Assembly: GCA_004431415.1 (NCBI GenBank) | Contig: QPMI01000249.1 | Coordinates: forward strand, 25,079-89,078 | From: Cyanophora paradoxa | Lineage: Eukaryota; Glaucocystophyceae; Cyanophorales; Cyanophoraceae | Reading direction: 5' to 3' | DNA: 64,000 nucleotides | Notes under the pieces: model-generated | What the model was told of the DNA's origin: nothing | Databases searched by the model: none | What the model saw: only the letters and a program-made list of their open reading frames with translations | Program-made: the position numbers and the translations under genes | Part shown: one piece after another, positions 39,313 to 50,514 of the stretch | How positions within the stretch are numbered: position 1 is the stretch's first letter | How the letters are laid out: every line of letters begins with the position of its first letter

Positions 39313-40040
39313 ATAGGAGAGAGCGCATGTACAGAAGGAGAGTTGAGCTGCGCTTCGTTTTCGTTAGCATTCATTGAATCGCACGCGATTGCCTGGGGCC
39401 GCAGGACTGGCCGCGGCGCGTGGGGACTCGCCGGGGGGGTACCGGTGGGGGGGGGGGGCCGGGGGGGGGGGGGGGGGGGCGGTGCGGGGGGCCGAGGCCG
39501 CGCCGGGAGCCTCGGAGCGCCGGCGCCAATTGCAACTGCCGCGCCGCAGTGCACGTGCGAAGGCCTAGAGCTCGAGCGATGTCGACGTCGGACGTCGACG
39601 GGCTACGTATCCGTACTATATACGCATACCGCGCGCGGCGCCTAGGGCCTGATCATGACAGCGGAGTCGACGTCGACGTCTCGATCGATGTCAACAACAT
39701 GCATATGCATATGATCATGAAGGGGTTAATTCGTCCAGTGGCCACGTGCACATGCACTCTGGCCCGCGGCCGAACCGACGTCGACCTGCGCAGCTGGTTC
39801 AACGGTTCGACCTGGAATCGACCACGGGCGGGGGGTACGACAAGCGCACTTGAACCAAGGGCGGCGCCGCCGGGGCGCGAGACGCGAACCAGAGCAGCGA
39901 TGCACCTGCCAGCGGAACCGCGCAGGGATGAAGAGGCTGGCGCTGGACCGACCGCACCTGGCGGCCCCGGTGCGTCCTACGCTCGCCGGCCGTTTCCCTG
40001 AGCTGTTAGAACAGCAGCCCGAAGCCCTGTGACTATCCTT
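39313..40040. other. Intergenic region with G-runs and palindromic words
   Basis: 39446-39480 holds long G-runs. 39575-39760 is a chain of palindromic words (GTCGACGTCGAC, CATATGCATATG, TGATCATGA). No gene. Probably contains the promoter of the BT1 transporter. Confidence 0.4.
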
Positions 40041-42756
40041 ATGATGCGAACGCCCTCAGGCGTCGTGCTCACCGCGCCGCTCGGCATCGAGAGCCCGGAG
40101 GAGCGTCCGCCGCCGCGCGTCGAGTCCGCGTCGAGCGCTCGCACGTCGCTGGACACCGACCGCGAGAAGGAGGTGCGTCCAGTGCCGAGCGGCCCGCTTC
40201 GACCCGCCTCCCTTAACAGACTGCGCCGCAGCTCGTCGACGGCGTGCCCGTGCCGCCCGAGCAGCAGCACTCGAACCCGACGTCCACGTACCACATCTTC
40301 CTCATCGGCGTGGTCCGTGCTGGGGCCCCCTCCCCACGCGCTGCGTCCGTCGCCGACCTCTGTGCAGGTCTATTTTGTGCAAGGCGCGCTGGTCGTGGCT
40401 AATCTTTCAATGCAGTACTTCCTCAAAGGCGCGCCCCGCGCCCCGCCCCGCAGCGCCCCGCCCCGCCCCGCACCGCCCCCACCGCCCACCCGCCCTGACC
40501 GCATGCCCCGCAGACGACCTGAACCTTTCTCCCGTGGAGGCGACCGCGGTGATCGCAGCGGGTGGGCAGCCGCTCCGGGCGCGCCGGCGCTGGGCGGAAG
40601 CGAGGCTGACGGGGCGGGGCAGCGGCCTTCCCGTGGGCGATCAAGCCCCTCTGGGGCTTCGCGTCCGACAGCTTCCCCATCTGCGGCTACCGCCGCCGGC
40701 CCTACCTCTTCTTCTCCGGCCTCCTCACCATGTTCGGCTGGCACGGTGCTCGCCTAGCTTGACGACGTTGACTCGAGCCAGCTCGTCCGTCTGGCTTGAC
40801 TCTGCGGGCTCAGCGATGGCCGCGCTGGTGTACAACCCGGCGGGGGCGACGGCGTGCCTCATCGCCGCGTCCATGGGCATCGCCATCGGCGACGTCCTCG
40901 TCGACTCCATCGGTGAGCGCACCCTGCGCCGCCCGCCCGCCCCGTCCCCGCCGGCGACTCCAGCTTCGCGCGACGCGTCCACGTCCCCGGCGACCGCCGC
41001 GCCCCTTCGAATCTCCACCCTCGTCTCCTTCCGCCGCCCGCTCCGCCCCGCTCAGCCCCGCACCATTCTGCTTAGATCTTTGAGCCGGCCGCGCGCAGTG
41101 GTGGAGTGGATCCAGGGGGGCACGGCGGCCTACGCGGCGCACCTCCAGTCCGTCTGCTACATCGCCAAGGCCTGCGGCGAGATCCTCTCGGGGTGCGCCC
41201 CGCGCGGCCCTCCCCCGCCCGCCCCCCCACGAGCCGAGCGGGGGCAGCTTCTTCGGCGGCTTCGCCCTCGAGTTCGTGCCGAAGCGGGTCATCTTCGCGG
41301 CGGCCGGCGCCTGCGCCATCCTCGTCTCCGCCGTCGCCATCCTCCTCGGCGAACAGCCCGTCCACCGCCGCCGCCCCGCCCCGGGGGCACCCGCTCCGCC
41401 CCGCTCCGCCGCCGCCCACTTCAAGCAGCAGGCGCCCCCGCCCCGCCCGCCCTCCGTGCGCCCCCACCGCCCTCGGCTCAAACGCTTTGCCCCCCCGCAG
41501 GTGGCGCTTCTGAAGGAGGCGGTTCTCCGGAAGGAGTTCCTGTACCCCGTCGGCGCCATCTTCCTCCTCGGCGCCATGCCCTCCTGCGGTACCCCCCCCC
41601 CCCCCCCCCCTTCTCGTCCTCGCACCCCTCCCGAGCGTGGCCCCGCAGGCTCGTCCATGTTCTACTATCTCACCAACGAGCTCAAGTTCCCGCCCCGCGT
41701 CCGTATCCCCTCCCTCCCGCCCCCCCCCCCCCCCCCCGCCGTGTACCCCTGAATCCCCCTTCTGAAAAACAGGTGCTGGGGTACGTGAACCTGAGCCGAA
41801 GCATCGCGCACCTGGTGCGCGCCGCGCCTCGCGCCCCGTGCCCCGCGCCCCATGCCCCGCGCCCCGCGCCCTGCGCCCCGCGCCCCGCGGCGGGCCGACG
41901 GCCTCACCCGGGGGCGCGCAGGCGGGGGTGGCGCTGTACCGGCGCTTCTTCTACCGCCACAGCTTCGTCCGCATCGTCGTCGGCGGCGTCGTCGTCGGCG
42001 CGCCTCCTCCTCCTCCTCCTCCCCCTCCCTGCGCCGCTCAGGCGGGGCGGCAGGGACGGCTATGCGGCTGACGCAGCTGCTGCTGGTGACGCGGGCGAAC
42101 CTGGCGCTGGGCATCCCCGACGAGGTCTTCGTCGTCGGCGACTCCGCCATCCTCGCCGCCGTCATGCAGGTGCCCCCGCCTGCCCCCTCGCCGCGCTCCA
42201 GAGTCTTTGCATCGAGCCCGTGTGGCGGGCGGCAGTTCTGCGCCCTGCCGCTGATGGCGGCCTGCGCGCTGCTGTGCCCCCCGGGCGTCGAGGGAAGCGT
42301 GTTTGCGCTCATCATGTCCTGCAACAAGCTCGCCCACATGCTCTCCGACTACCTCGGCGCCGGTGCCTCGTCCACCTCGCGCCTCGACCCTGGCTTCGAC
42401 CCGACGCTCTTCCTAACGATGCAACTCCGGGGCGGCGCGTCTCGCAGGGCTGACGTGGGCGCTGGGGATCACGCGGACGGACTTCACGCACCTCTGGGCG
42501 CTGCTGCTCATCTGCCACCTCTCGCACCTGCTGCCCCTGCCCCTCTTCTTCTTCGCCGGCTTCCCCGACGTGTCCGCCTCCATTGCCGCCGAGAAGGCGC
42601 CCCCCAACACCCCCCTCGGCGCTCGCAAGGTCGGTGCCAGCACCCCGCTCCGCCTCCCGAGCGAGTTCTGACGCGCGCCGGGGCACGCAGGGCCAGGAGA
42701 TGGTCCAGAACGCGGCGGTGCCCGAATTCGAGCGCGGCGGCCAGCAGCCCGTGTAG
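40041..42756 (+). CDS. BT1-family (folate/biopterin-type) membrane transporter
   Basis: Start ATG 40041 (MRTPSGVVLTAPLGIESPEE). The chain spliced in phase reads HIFLIGV / VYFVQGALVVANLSMQYFLK / DDLNLSPVEATAVIAA / FPWAIKPLWGFASDSFPICG, YRRRPYLFFSGLLTMFGW. The PW-IKPLWG-SD-FPI-GYRRRPYL block is the signature of the BT1 family (TC 2.A.71). Further membrane exons: AGATACLIAASMGIAIGDVL VDSI; AAYAAHLQSVCYIAKACGEI; FVPKRVIFAAAGACAILVSA; SSMFYYLTNELKF; VLGYVNLSRSIAHL; ALYRRFFYRHSFVRIVVGG; FALIMSCNKLAHMLSDYLGA; LTWALGITRTDFTHLWALLL, ICHLSHLLPLPLFFFAG. Ends EFERGGQQPV at TAG 42754-42756. About 12 membrane segments. The intron at 40429-40513 is GC-AG, and two introns carry long C-runs (about 41591 and 41721). 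Known members carry folates or pterins in protists and plastids; substrate here is unknown. Confidence 0.85.
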
Positions 42757-42999
42757 CCCCGCCGCCAGGCGTCGCGTGACTCGCGTCCACCGCCCCGTCG
42801 TTGTTTTGTAATACATAGCTAGATATGAACATATGTGCGTTTACCTATGTATGGATTCATTTCACGTTCAGCTACGTATCTTCCCTCGCACTGCACCCGG
42901 TCTGCTTCTAGGGCGCCCAATCTAACACGATCTACATCGAAGCGCTTCGACCGCGCTTCTCGAGCTCAGGCAGCCGCCCGGCCGGCGGCTGAGCGGAGG

Positions 43000-45026
43000 C
43001 TACGCCCTCCAGACATGCACTGAGCCGCCCAGGTCCCCAGCCGCCAGCGTGCTCCCTGAACGCGGCGCGGTGCGGCGTCAACGCGCGGCGCTCGGCGTCG
43101 GCGGGCCAATCGAGAGCGTGAGGGGGAGGCGGCCGTGGGCGCATGCGCACCGTCGGCGGAGATGGCGACGCACGTGACGGGCTCCGGCAAGTCCCCGATC
43201 GAACGGAAGACGTTCCCCTCCGCCTGTCCCCCGCTCAGAAGGCGGGCCGGGGCGAGGCGGGGCGGGGCGGGGCGGGGCGGGGCGCACGCCGCGGGGCTCG
43301 GGCCCGCCGCGGGCGCGCCAGAAGGCGAGGGAGTGGCGCTTGCCGAGCGGGTCGCTGCCGGCGCAGAGGACGAGGCGGGCGGCGAAGGCGAAGCGGGGCC
43401 GGCAGCGCTGGGCGAGGCAGAGGCCCTCGAGGGACTCGAGCCCGCGCCGCGAGGCGAGCTCCCACAGCTTGACCGTCCCGTCCTCGCTCCCCGTCATCAC
43501 CACGGGGCCCCCGGGCCCCCCCGCGCCCGCCGCCACGCTGTACACCCGCACCTCCTTCCGCCGCCGCTTGCCCCCGGGCCCGCGCTCCTGCACCTGCGCC
43601 CGCCCTCAGCGCGCGGCCTCTCTTCGCCACAGGGCGCGTGCCGCCGCGCGCCTCGCTAAGGTGGCCGGCGAAGGGCCGGCGGTAGGCCTTGAGGGCCTTG
43701 TCGAAGACGGGGGCCGTGGAGACGGCCGCGCACTCGAGCCGCGCCGCCGGCTCCCGCAGCTCGTCCTGCGGGCCGGTGAGGCGGGCCGAGCGGCGGAGCG
43801 GGGGCGGGGAGGACCTCGGGGGGCCCGAGGGCGGCGGACCAGCCCCAGGACTCGAAGGAGGCGGCTGTCGAGGCGGCGCCGCTCGACGCGCTCTCTCCGC
43901 CGCTGCTCCGCCGCTCCTGCCGCGGGCTCTCCCCCGCCGCCTTCGCCTGCCCGCGGCCCTCTGCGTGCCTCGGCGTGCACGGGCCCTCCTCGGGGGGCGC
44001 CGCGGTCGCGCTCCCCGGCGGGGAGGGCGCCGGCTGGTTCAAATCCTCGTCCGCCGCGTCCCAAATCGTCCGCGTGCGCTCTGCGACCCAGATGAGACGA
44101 GCGGCGGGGTCGAAAAGAGGGGCGCGCGCACCGGCCTCGGCGCGCGCGTTCAGGACGGTGAGGCGTTCGGCCGCCTTCCTCAGGTCCCACACGTAGGCCC
44201 CGAGGGGCGAGTCGGTGACGAGCGTGTGGAGACCCTCGCCCGGGACGAACGTCGCAGTCGTCGCCCGCGGCGCCTGCTGGATGCGGAAGACCGGGTTTCT
44301 GCAGGAGCGATGCCACACCGCGACGCTCCCATCCATGGCCGCCGTCGCCGCGACGTCGCCGGTGCCGTCCAAGCAGCATCCTGTCACGTATGAGGTGTGG
44401 TGGTCGAATCTGTTGGACCTTTAAGATGCGCCGTTGGGAAAGGATGCGCCGCGACGCGCCTGCGAACGGCGGTCGGCTCGCAGGCGCGTCGCACGTCGTG
44501 CAGCCGAACAGAGCAGTCGTCTCCGCAAGATAGAAGGGAGTCGCCCACCGCATCAAGGCTGCGCAGAGGCTAGGGCGTCAGAGCCGGCTAGGCCACGCGG
44601 CGAAGTAGTGCATCACCAGTTGATCGCGGATTGATGCGCGTGCGCAGAGACGATGTTGCTGATTGTCGTCCCTGATATTCGCCAGAGTTTGATAGCTCCG
44701 TCCGCATCCGCCGTTGCGAGAACATCTGAGATCAAATTTTACGCGTTTGAATCGCTTCGCTCAGCGAGAGGCGCAGGCCACCCACCATACGGATCAAGCA
44801 TCTTCGCGTCGTATACGGCGGCGAGATGCGAGTGCGGCGTGCCCGGAGTGACCGAGAGCCGAGCGGCCCGGACGAGCCGCTCCAGAATGAGCGCCTCGGC
44901 CGCCGCGCGTCCGCGGAAGCGCGTCGGCAGGTCCATTACTCCGTTTTCGCGCCGCCGCGCCGTTGCCGCCGCCGCCGCACTCGAAGCGCGCTCGGTGGCC
45001 CGCCGCCGCTCGCTGGTCGTTGCCAA
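43000..45026 (-). CDS. WD40-repeat protein
   Basis: ATG 45024-45026 (MATTSERRRATERASSAAAA). N-terminal helix (AAEALILERLVRAARLSV), then WD repeats: LATADADGAIKLSNIRDD; CLDGTGDVAATAAMDGSVAV with WHRS; TLVTDSPLGAYVWDLRKAA; ARLIWVAERTRTIWDAAD; a Ser/Gly-rich insertion (GESPRQERRSSGGESASSG); VVMTGSEDGTVKLWELASRR; RHSLAFWRARG; and VFRSIGDLPEPVTCVAISAD, which joins across an intron to STLAAGDLGGSVHVWRA and a stop at 43000-43002. Repeats have the usual GH/D...W pattern, in degenerate form. WD40 propellers are protein-interaction platforms; the specific complex is not recognisable. Start codon lies 85 bases from that of UBA2 on the other strand. Confidence 0.8.
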
Positions 45027-45111
45027 TCGCCGATCCCAACAGCAAATGATCGCCGCGGCCGCCGAGAGTTGTCGCCGAGTCGCCTCGCCTAGGCCTGTGG
45101 CAGCGAGTTGA
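45027..45111. promoter_or_regulatory. Compact bidirectional promoter region (inferred)
   Basis: Only 85 bases separate the ATGs of the divergent WD40 and UBA2 genes (112 if UBA2 starts at 45139). The stretch is CGCCGAG-rich and has no TATA box. Any shared promoter must overlap the 5' leaders. Confidence 0.45.
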
Positions 45112-48110
45112 ATGTCGACTCGATACCCCCCTAGCGCGATGCCTGCGGAGGGCTCGACGCGTGTGGACGCGTTCTATGGGGCTGGCATGGAGCAGAAGAT
45201 ACGCGATGCGAAGGTGCTGCCCTTGGGCCGGGCGGCGGCACTGGCGCTGACCCCGCGCCACGCGCAGCTTCTCGTCGTGGGCGCAGGAGGCATTGGATGC
45301 GAGCTGCTGAAGAACCTCGTGCTCACGGGCTTCCGTCACATCGAAGTGGTGAAGCTGCCGCCGGTCCACGCGCTCGTCTGCCGCCCACCGCCGCTGCAGA
45401 TCGACCTCGACACGATCGACGTCAGTAACCTCAACAGGCAGTTCCTGTTCCGCAAGGAGCACGTCGGGCGGCCGAAGGCCGAGGCGCGCCGTCCCGGCGA
45501 GCGCTCTTCCCGCGCCGGCGCTGACCGCGCCGCCGGGCCGCAGGTGGCGCGGGACGCGATTCTGGCGCTGCGGCCGGACATCAGCGTGACGGCGCACCAC
45601 GCGAGCATCTACGGGAAGCAGTTCGGGCGGGACTTCTTCCAGCGCTTCGACGTCGTGCTCAACGCGCTGGACAACTACGACGCGCGGCGGCACGTCAACC
45701 GCATGTGCCTCACCGTCGACGTGCCCCTCGTCGAGTCCGGCTCCACCGGATACCTCGGCCAGGCCCGCCCTGCCCCGCCCCGCCCCGCGCGCGCCCCGCT
45801 CCTCGGCTCCCGCCAAAACGCCCGCGCAGGTCTCCGTGCACAAGCGGGGCCTCAGCGAGTGCTACGAGTGCTCCCCGAAACCCTCACAGAAGGTGCGAAC
45901 GCGCCCCCGCCCCGCACTCTTCCGCGGGCCGACGCGGCGCCACTGTTCGCAGGTGTACCCCGTCTGCACGATCCGCAGCACACCGGACAAGCCCATCCAC
46001 TGCGTCGTCTTCGCGAAGGTGCGTTGGGCAGGGCAGGACCGCAGGGCGTACCCCCTCCCTCGCGCGGTGCCGGCCGAGCGGGCGGGGGGGGCCGGGGCGG
46101 GCGCGCAGCACATCTTCAACACGGTCTTCGGGAAGGTGGACCCCGAGAACCCTCTGAAGGACCTCGCCACCGCCCGCGACTCGGCCGGTGCCGCCCGCCC
46201 TCTCCTCCCTTCTCCCGCCCCGCCACCGCCCCTGACCCGCCCGCCGGCCCGTTTCATCGCAGAGAGCCCCGCGGCCTTCGCGCGGAAGGCGCGGCGCCCC
46301 GGCGCCATCTCTGCCGCCGCCCCTCACCCGCCCCCGCAGGTTTTTAAGACCGTCTTCCACGACGAGATCGTCCGCCTGCTGGTACCCCCCACCCGGCCAC
46401 CCTCCGCGCCGGACCTCCCGGGGCGGGCGTGACGGGGCGGGCGGGGGCAGTCGATGGGGGAGCTGTGGAAGGAGCGGCGGGCGCCCGTCCCGATGGACAT
46501 CGAGGCGCTGCTGGCCGCCCCCGCCGAGGAGGCGGCGAAGGAGGGCGGGCCGGCGCCGGCGCTGAAGCAGCAGCGGGTGTGGGGCGTGGCGGAGAGCGCG
46601 CGGCACTTCCTGCGGGCGGCGGAGGGGATCCTGGCGGGGCGGCCGGGCGAGGTGGGCGCCCTCGAGTTCGACAAGGACGACGCGGCGGCGATGGAGTTCG
46701 TGACGGCGACGGCGAACCTGCGCGCCGCCAGCTTCGCCATCCCCCTCCTCTCCCCCTTCCAGGTCCGCTCCAGCGCTCTCCCCTCCACCGCCTCTCTCGC
46801 CCTTGACCCTCCGCGCGCCCCCGCAGGCGAAGGAGATGGCGGGGAATATCATCCCGGCCATCGCCTCGACGAACGCCGTCGTCGCCGGACTCATCGTCCT
46901 CCAGGCGCGTCCTCGCTCGATGCGCCGACGACCACGAGCCTCGAGGCCCTCGGCCGTCCAGTCGTCTCGCCTGCTCATCGCCCCGCATGCTCCCGCAGGC
47001 CCTGCAGCTGCTGGCGGGGCGTCCTGAGGCCTGCCGCTTCCTCCAGCTCGCCCGCCGCCCCGTCTCCCGCCGCTTCTACATCACCTCCGAGCCCCTCCCC
47101 AAGCCCAGCACCGCCTGCTACGTCTGCAGGCGCGCCGCCCCGCCCCGGCCCCGGGGGACCTGGCCCGTGCGCCGCGCGAGGGGCCTGACGCGCCGGCCGC
47201 ACCGCGCAGCAAGAGCCGCCTGGAGCTGCTGCTGGATACGCAGACGACGACACTCCGCACCGTCGTCGACAAGGCGCGCGCGAGCCCGCCCGCCGGCCCG
47301 CCCGCCCCGCGCCCCGTGACGGGCGCCCCGCCGGCAGGTGCTGCGCGGGCGCCTGACGATGCAGGAGCCGACCGTGAGCAACGCGAGCGGGTGCCTGCCC
47401 GCCCGCCCGCCTTTGCCTCCGCGCCGCCTGCTCTCAGCTCAGCTGCGCCTGCAACGGCGGCGGCGCGCAGGCCGGTGTACGAGTGCGGGGAGGGCCTCGA
47501 CCCCGACGAGATCGCCCACTACGAGCGCCTCCTCGACCGCGTGCGGCCCCGCGCCACCCCCCTCCCCCCTCCCCCCCGCCTCAGATCTGATCTGGCCTGC
47601 GCGTGCGCCGGGCAGCCGCTGGGGGAGCTGGGCCTGGGGGCCGGGGCGGCGATGGAGGTCTCGGACCAGCAGACCGACTTCGTCTGCGAATTCGCCCTCG
47701 TGCGCCCCCTCCGCCCCTCCCCGTCGCCCCTCCCCCCCACTCTCCTCCAGGTGCACCGGGCGGACTTGGACCCGGACCACTTCCCCGACGGCTTCGCGAT
47801 GGGCGGCGACGTCGCCGCCGCCACCGCCGCCGCCGCCGCCCCCTCCGAGCACCCCGCGGCGGCCGCCGCCGCCGGGACGAAGCGGAAGCAGCCGGAGGAA
47901 GGCCCGGCGGCGGGCCCCTCGAGCTCGTCCTCGGAGGGCGGCGCCGGCAAGCGGCAGCGGCAGAGCGGGGCGGAGGCCGGGGACGACGACCTCGTCGTCA
48001 TGCCCGACCGCAAGCACCCCGCGCGACGGCCCTCCGCGGCCCCGGAGGCCGCGGCGGGGGACAAGGGGAAGGGGCCCGCCCCCCACATTGACGTCCTCGA
48101 GCTCGATTGA
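45112..48110 (+). CDS. UBA2: SUMO-activating enzyme subunit 2 (E1 catalytic subunit)
   Basis: Adenylates SUMO with ATP and carries it as a thioester before passing it to the E2, in a dimer with SAE1. ATP-binding loop [20 protein letters not shown] at the N-terminus, then [20 protein letters not shown] and [20 protein letters not shown]. Catalytic-cysteine block [20 protein letters not shown]; zinc CxxC pairs ECYEC and ACYVC. Later exons: [89 protein letters not shown]. Ubiquitin-like-domain exons follow ([20 protein letters not shown]), then a nuclear-signal-like GTKRKQPEE and an acidic tail ending DDDLVVMP ... HIDVLELD, stop at 48108-48110. At least five introns are GC-AG (45484, 45763, 46289, 47130, 47274). 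Start could be ATG 45112 or 45139. Confidence 0.95.
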
Positions 48111-48494
48111 CGCCGACGTTGATCGCGATCGCGATGCCCCCGCCTCCGGATCTCGCGGTGGCGTGGGGTTCCCTGTGCTCCCGCGAATACGTATACTAGG
48201 CCCTCGCGGAGTCGAATTCGACTCGACCCCGCCCCCGCCCGCCCCCCGCCCGCCGGCCGGCCGCAAGCCCCTGCCTGTCGACGCGCGGCCCGGAGACCCG
48301 CGCCCGTGCACGTGGCCCACGGCAGATCCATATGCATGGCCAGAGCCATTGGACCTGTACCCCCGAACGGGGTACAATGCTCGCGGCAACGGCCTGCAGC
48401 TGGGGGCCGGGGTCGCCTAGAACTGATTATCGTATTCTTCTTTTCGGTGTACTTATAGGACACATATCGACAGCCATTCTTTCGGTTTTTGCCG
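48111..48494. other. Intergenic spacer
   Basis: Between UBA2 and the F-box gene, same direction. Contains GCGATCGCGATCGCGATG-like words (48121-48137) and a few short palindromes; no gene seen. Confidence 0.4.
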
Positions 48495-50310
48495 ATGCGC
48501 AGCGGATGCTTGAGCTCGAGCTCCGAGCAAGCAGATCCAGAGATGCTGCCAGCGCACTCCGCAATCGAAGACGCTATAGCTAGCGCAGCCAGCGACGGCG
48601 AAGCGCTAGCGGGGCAGAACGCCAACGCCGACTCAGGACCCGCCATGGCCAACGCCGGCGCCGGCGGCCCGCAGCTGGAGGCGCTGCCGGACGCCGTCCT
48701 CGCGCTCGCGCTCCAGCATGTGGAGATGGCGGAGGCGTGCCGGCTGCGCGGGCTCAGCCGCCGCTTCCGGCGGATTGTGGACGGCCTCGTGTGGCCGCGC
48801 CCCGTCGTGCGCGTCCGCGGGGCGCGCTCGGCCGCATCGCTGGCAAAGCTCCGAGGGCGCGTGGACGCCGGGATCGTTCGGGCGGCGCCGGGGTGCGCGG
48901 TCCAGATCGTCGCGGCCGGCGGCCGCCCCGCGACGCTCGCCTCCGAGGCCGCGGCGCTCGCGGTGTCCCTCGCGGCCGCGGCGGGCGGCCTGAGCGCGCT
49001 GGACGTCGAGCTCGAGGCCGTGGCCTCGAGCCCGTGGACCAGCGCGGACGCCGACTCGCTCCTGAGCGCCCTCGCCGCCGCCTCGCTGCCCCTCGGGCGG
49101 CTCGCGCTGCTGGGGCCCAGGGCGCCCGAGGCGCCGCCCCGCGCCCGGCGGGTCGGGGCCCTGGGACGCCCTGCCCCTCGCCGGCGCCCTCCGGGCCTTC
49201 GCGGCCCCCTGCGGGTCCTCGCGCTCCCGCCCTCGCTGGTGGCCTGCCCCGCCGGGGTCGCGGCGATCGCGGGGCGGCGCCGGGGCTGACGGGCCTGCAC
49301 GTGTACACGTTCGACGTCCTCCTGGACGAGGCGATGGCGGCCGCGGCGCGCCTGGAGGCGCTCGAGGCGCTCAGCGTGCTGGCCCCGTGGCTCCCCTGCC
49401 AGCGCCCCGGCGGCACCGGCCTCGACGCCCTCGCCCACGGGCCCTCCGCCCCCTCCCTCCGCCACCTCGCCTGGTGCGCCCCCGTCCGCCTTCCTCCTCC
49501 CGCCTCGCGCCCCCCTGAGCGCCCCCGCGCAGCCCCCTGCCGCCGACGCGGCCCGACCGGATGCGCGGGCTCGAGCGGCTCCCGTCCCTCCGCTCCCTCC
49601 GCTGCTCCCTCGACCTGCGCGCCCGCCCTGCCCCGCCCCGCCCCTCGCCTCCCCCCGCGCTGACCTGCGGGGCGCAGGGGTAGCATGAAGGCGGAGCACT
49701 ACGAGATCCTCGGCCGGCTGCCCCTCGCGCACCTCGCGGTCTCGGTCCACCGGCGGGGCGGCCAGTGCGCCCCGTCGGCCGCCGCCGCCCGCAGCGCGGA
49801 GAGCGCCCTGGCGCGCCTCGCCGCCTGCGCCCGCTCCCTCCCGCCCTTCGCCGAGCTCACCGTCGACGTCGGTGCCTCGCCGCTCGCCTGAGCCGAGCCG
49901 CCGCCCCTCTCACGGCGTCGGCCCGCAGCGTACGTGGCGGAGGACAGACGAAGGCGCTGGCGGCGGCGCTGGAGGCGGCGCGCCCGCTGCTCGTCGCGGC
50001 GCGCGTGGAGTCGTGCCTGCCCCTCTCCCGCCCCGCCGCCCAGGCTCTCGCCCGCTGCGCCGGCGCGCCCCGCCTCGTCTCCCTCGAGCTCCAGCACGCC
50101 GCCCCCGACCCGGCCGCCCCCGACCCCGCGCGCGCCTACGAGCCGCTCGCCCCGCTGCTGGCGGCCGGCGTGCGGCTGCGCGTGGTGGCGGTGGCGGAGC
50201 CGCTGAGCGGGGCGGCGGGTCGGGTGCGCGTGCGGGGCGCGCTGGCGGGGGCCCTCCCCGGCGCCGACGTTGCCGTCTGGAAGGGCCTCGAGGCGCCCGT
50301 CGCCGTCTAG
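48495..50310 (+). CDS. F-box protein with leucine-rich C-terminal part
   Basis: F-box near the N-terminus: QLEALPDAVLALALQHVEMA, EACRLRGLSRRFRRIVDGLV. F-boxes bind SKP1 in SCF ubiquitin ligases. The first in-frame ATG is 48495; ATG 48645 (MANAGAGGPQ), just before the F-box, is an alternative. After it come Leu/Ala-rich repeats typical of an LRR-like substrate domain (LSALDVELEAVASSPWTSAD; LHVYTFDVLLDEAMAAAARL; EALEALSVLAPWLPCQ; APSLRHLAWCAPV; LERLPSLRSLRCSLDLR; HYEILGRLPLAHLAVSVHRR; ARVESCLPLSRPAAQALARC; PRLVSLELQHAAPD). Ends GLEAPVAV at TAG 50308-50310. Several short introns separate these parts; not every junction was confirmed. Confidence 0.75.
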
Positions 50311-50514
50311 CCCCGCCCGCCCTCGTCCGCGCGCCCCCGGGCCCGGCCTGCTTCGAGCAAGCGCGACTGCTGGTCGCCTGTTATGAGATACACGCGCATG
50401 TCGACGTCCTCAATCTCTCTTCAAAAAAAAGAGCGCGATGGGAAAAAGGAGGAGGAGGAGAAAGTTCGTGGTGAGGTTGTCTGTGTGGAGGGGCACAGTT
50501 TAAAAAGTTCGGAG

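Noticed and set aside
47519-49750. Long minus-strand open frame over UBA2 and the F-box gene
   Set aside because: Antisense of conserved exons, low-complexity Arg/Gly/Ala protein, no splice or domain support.
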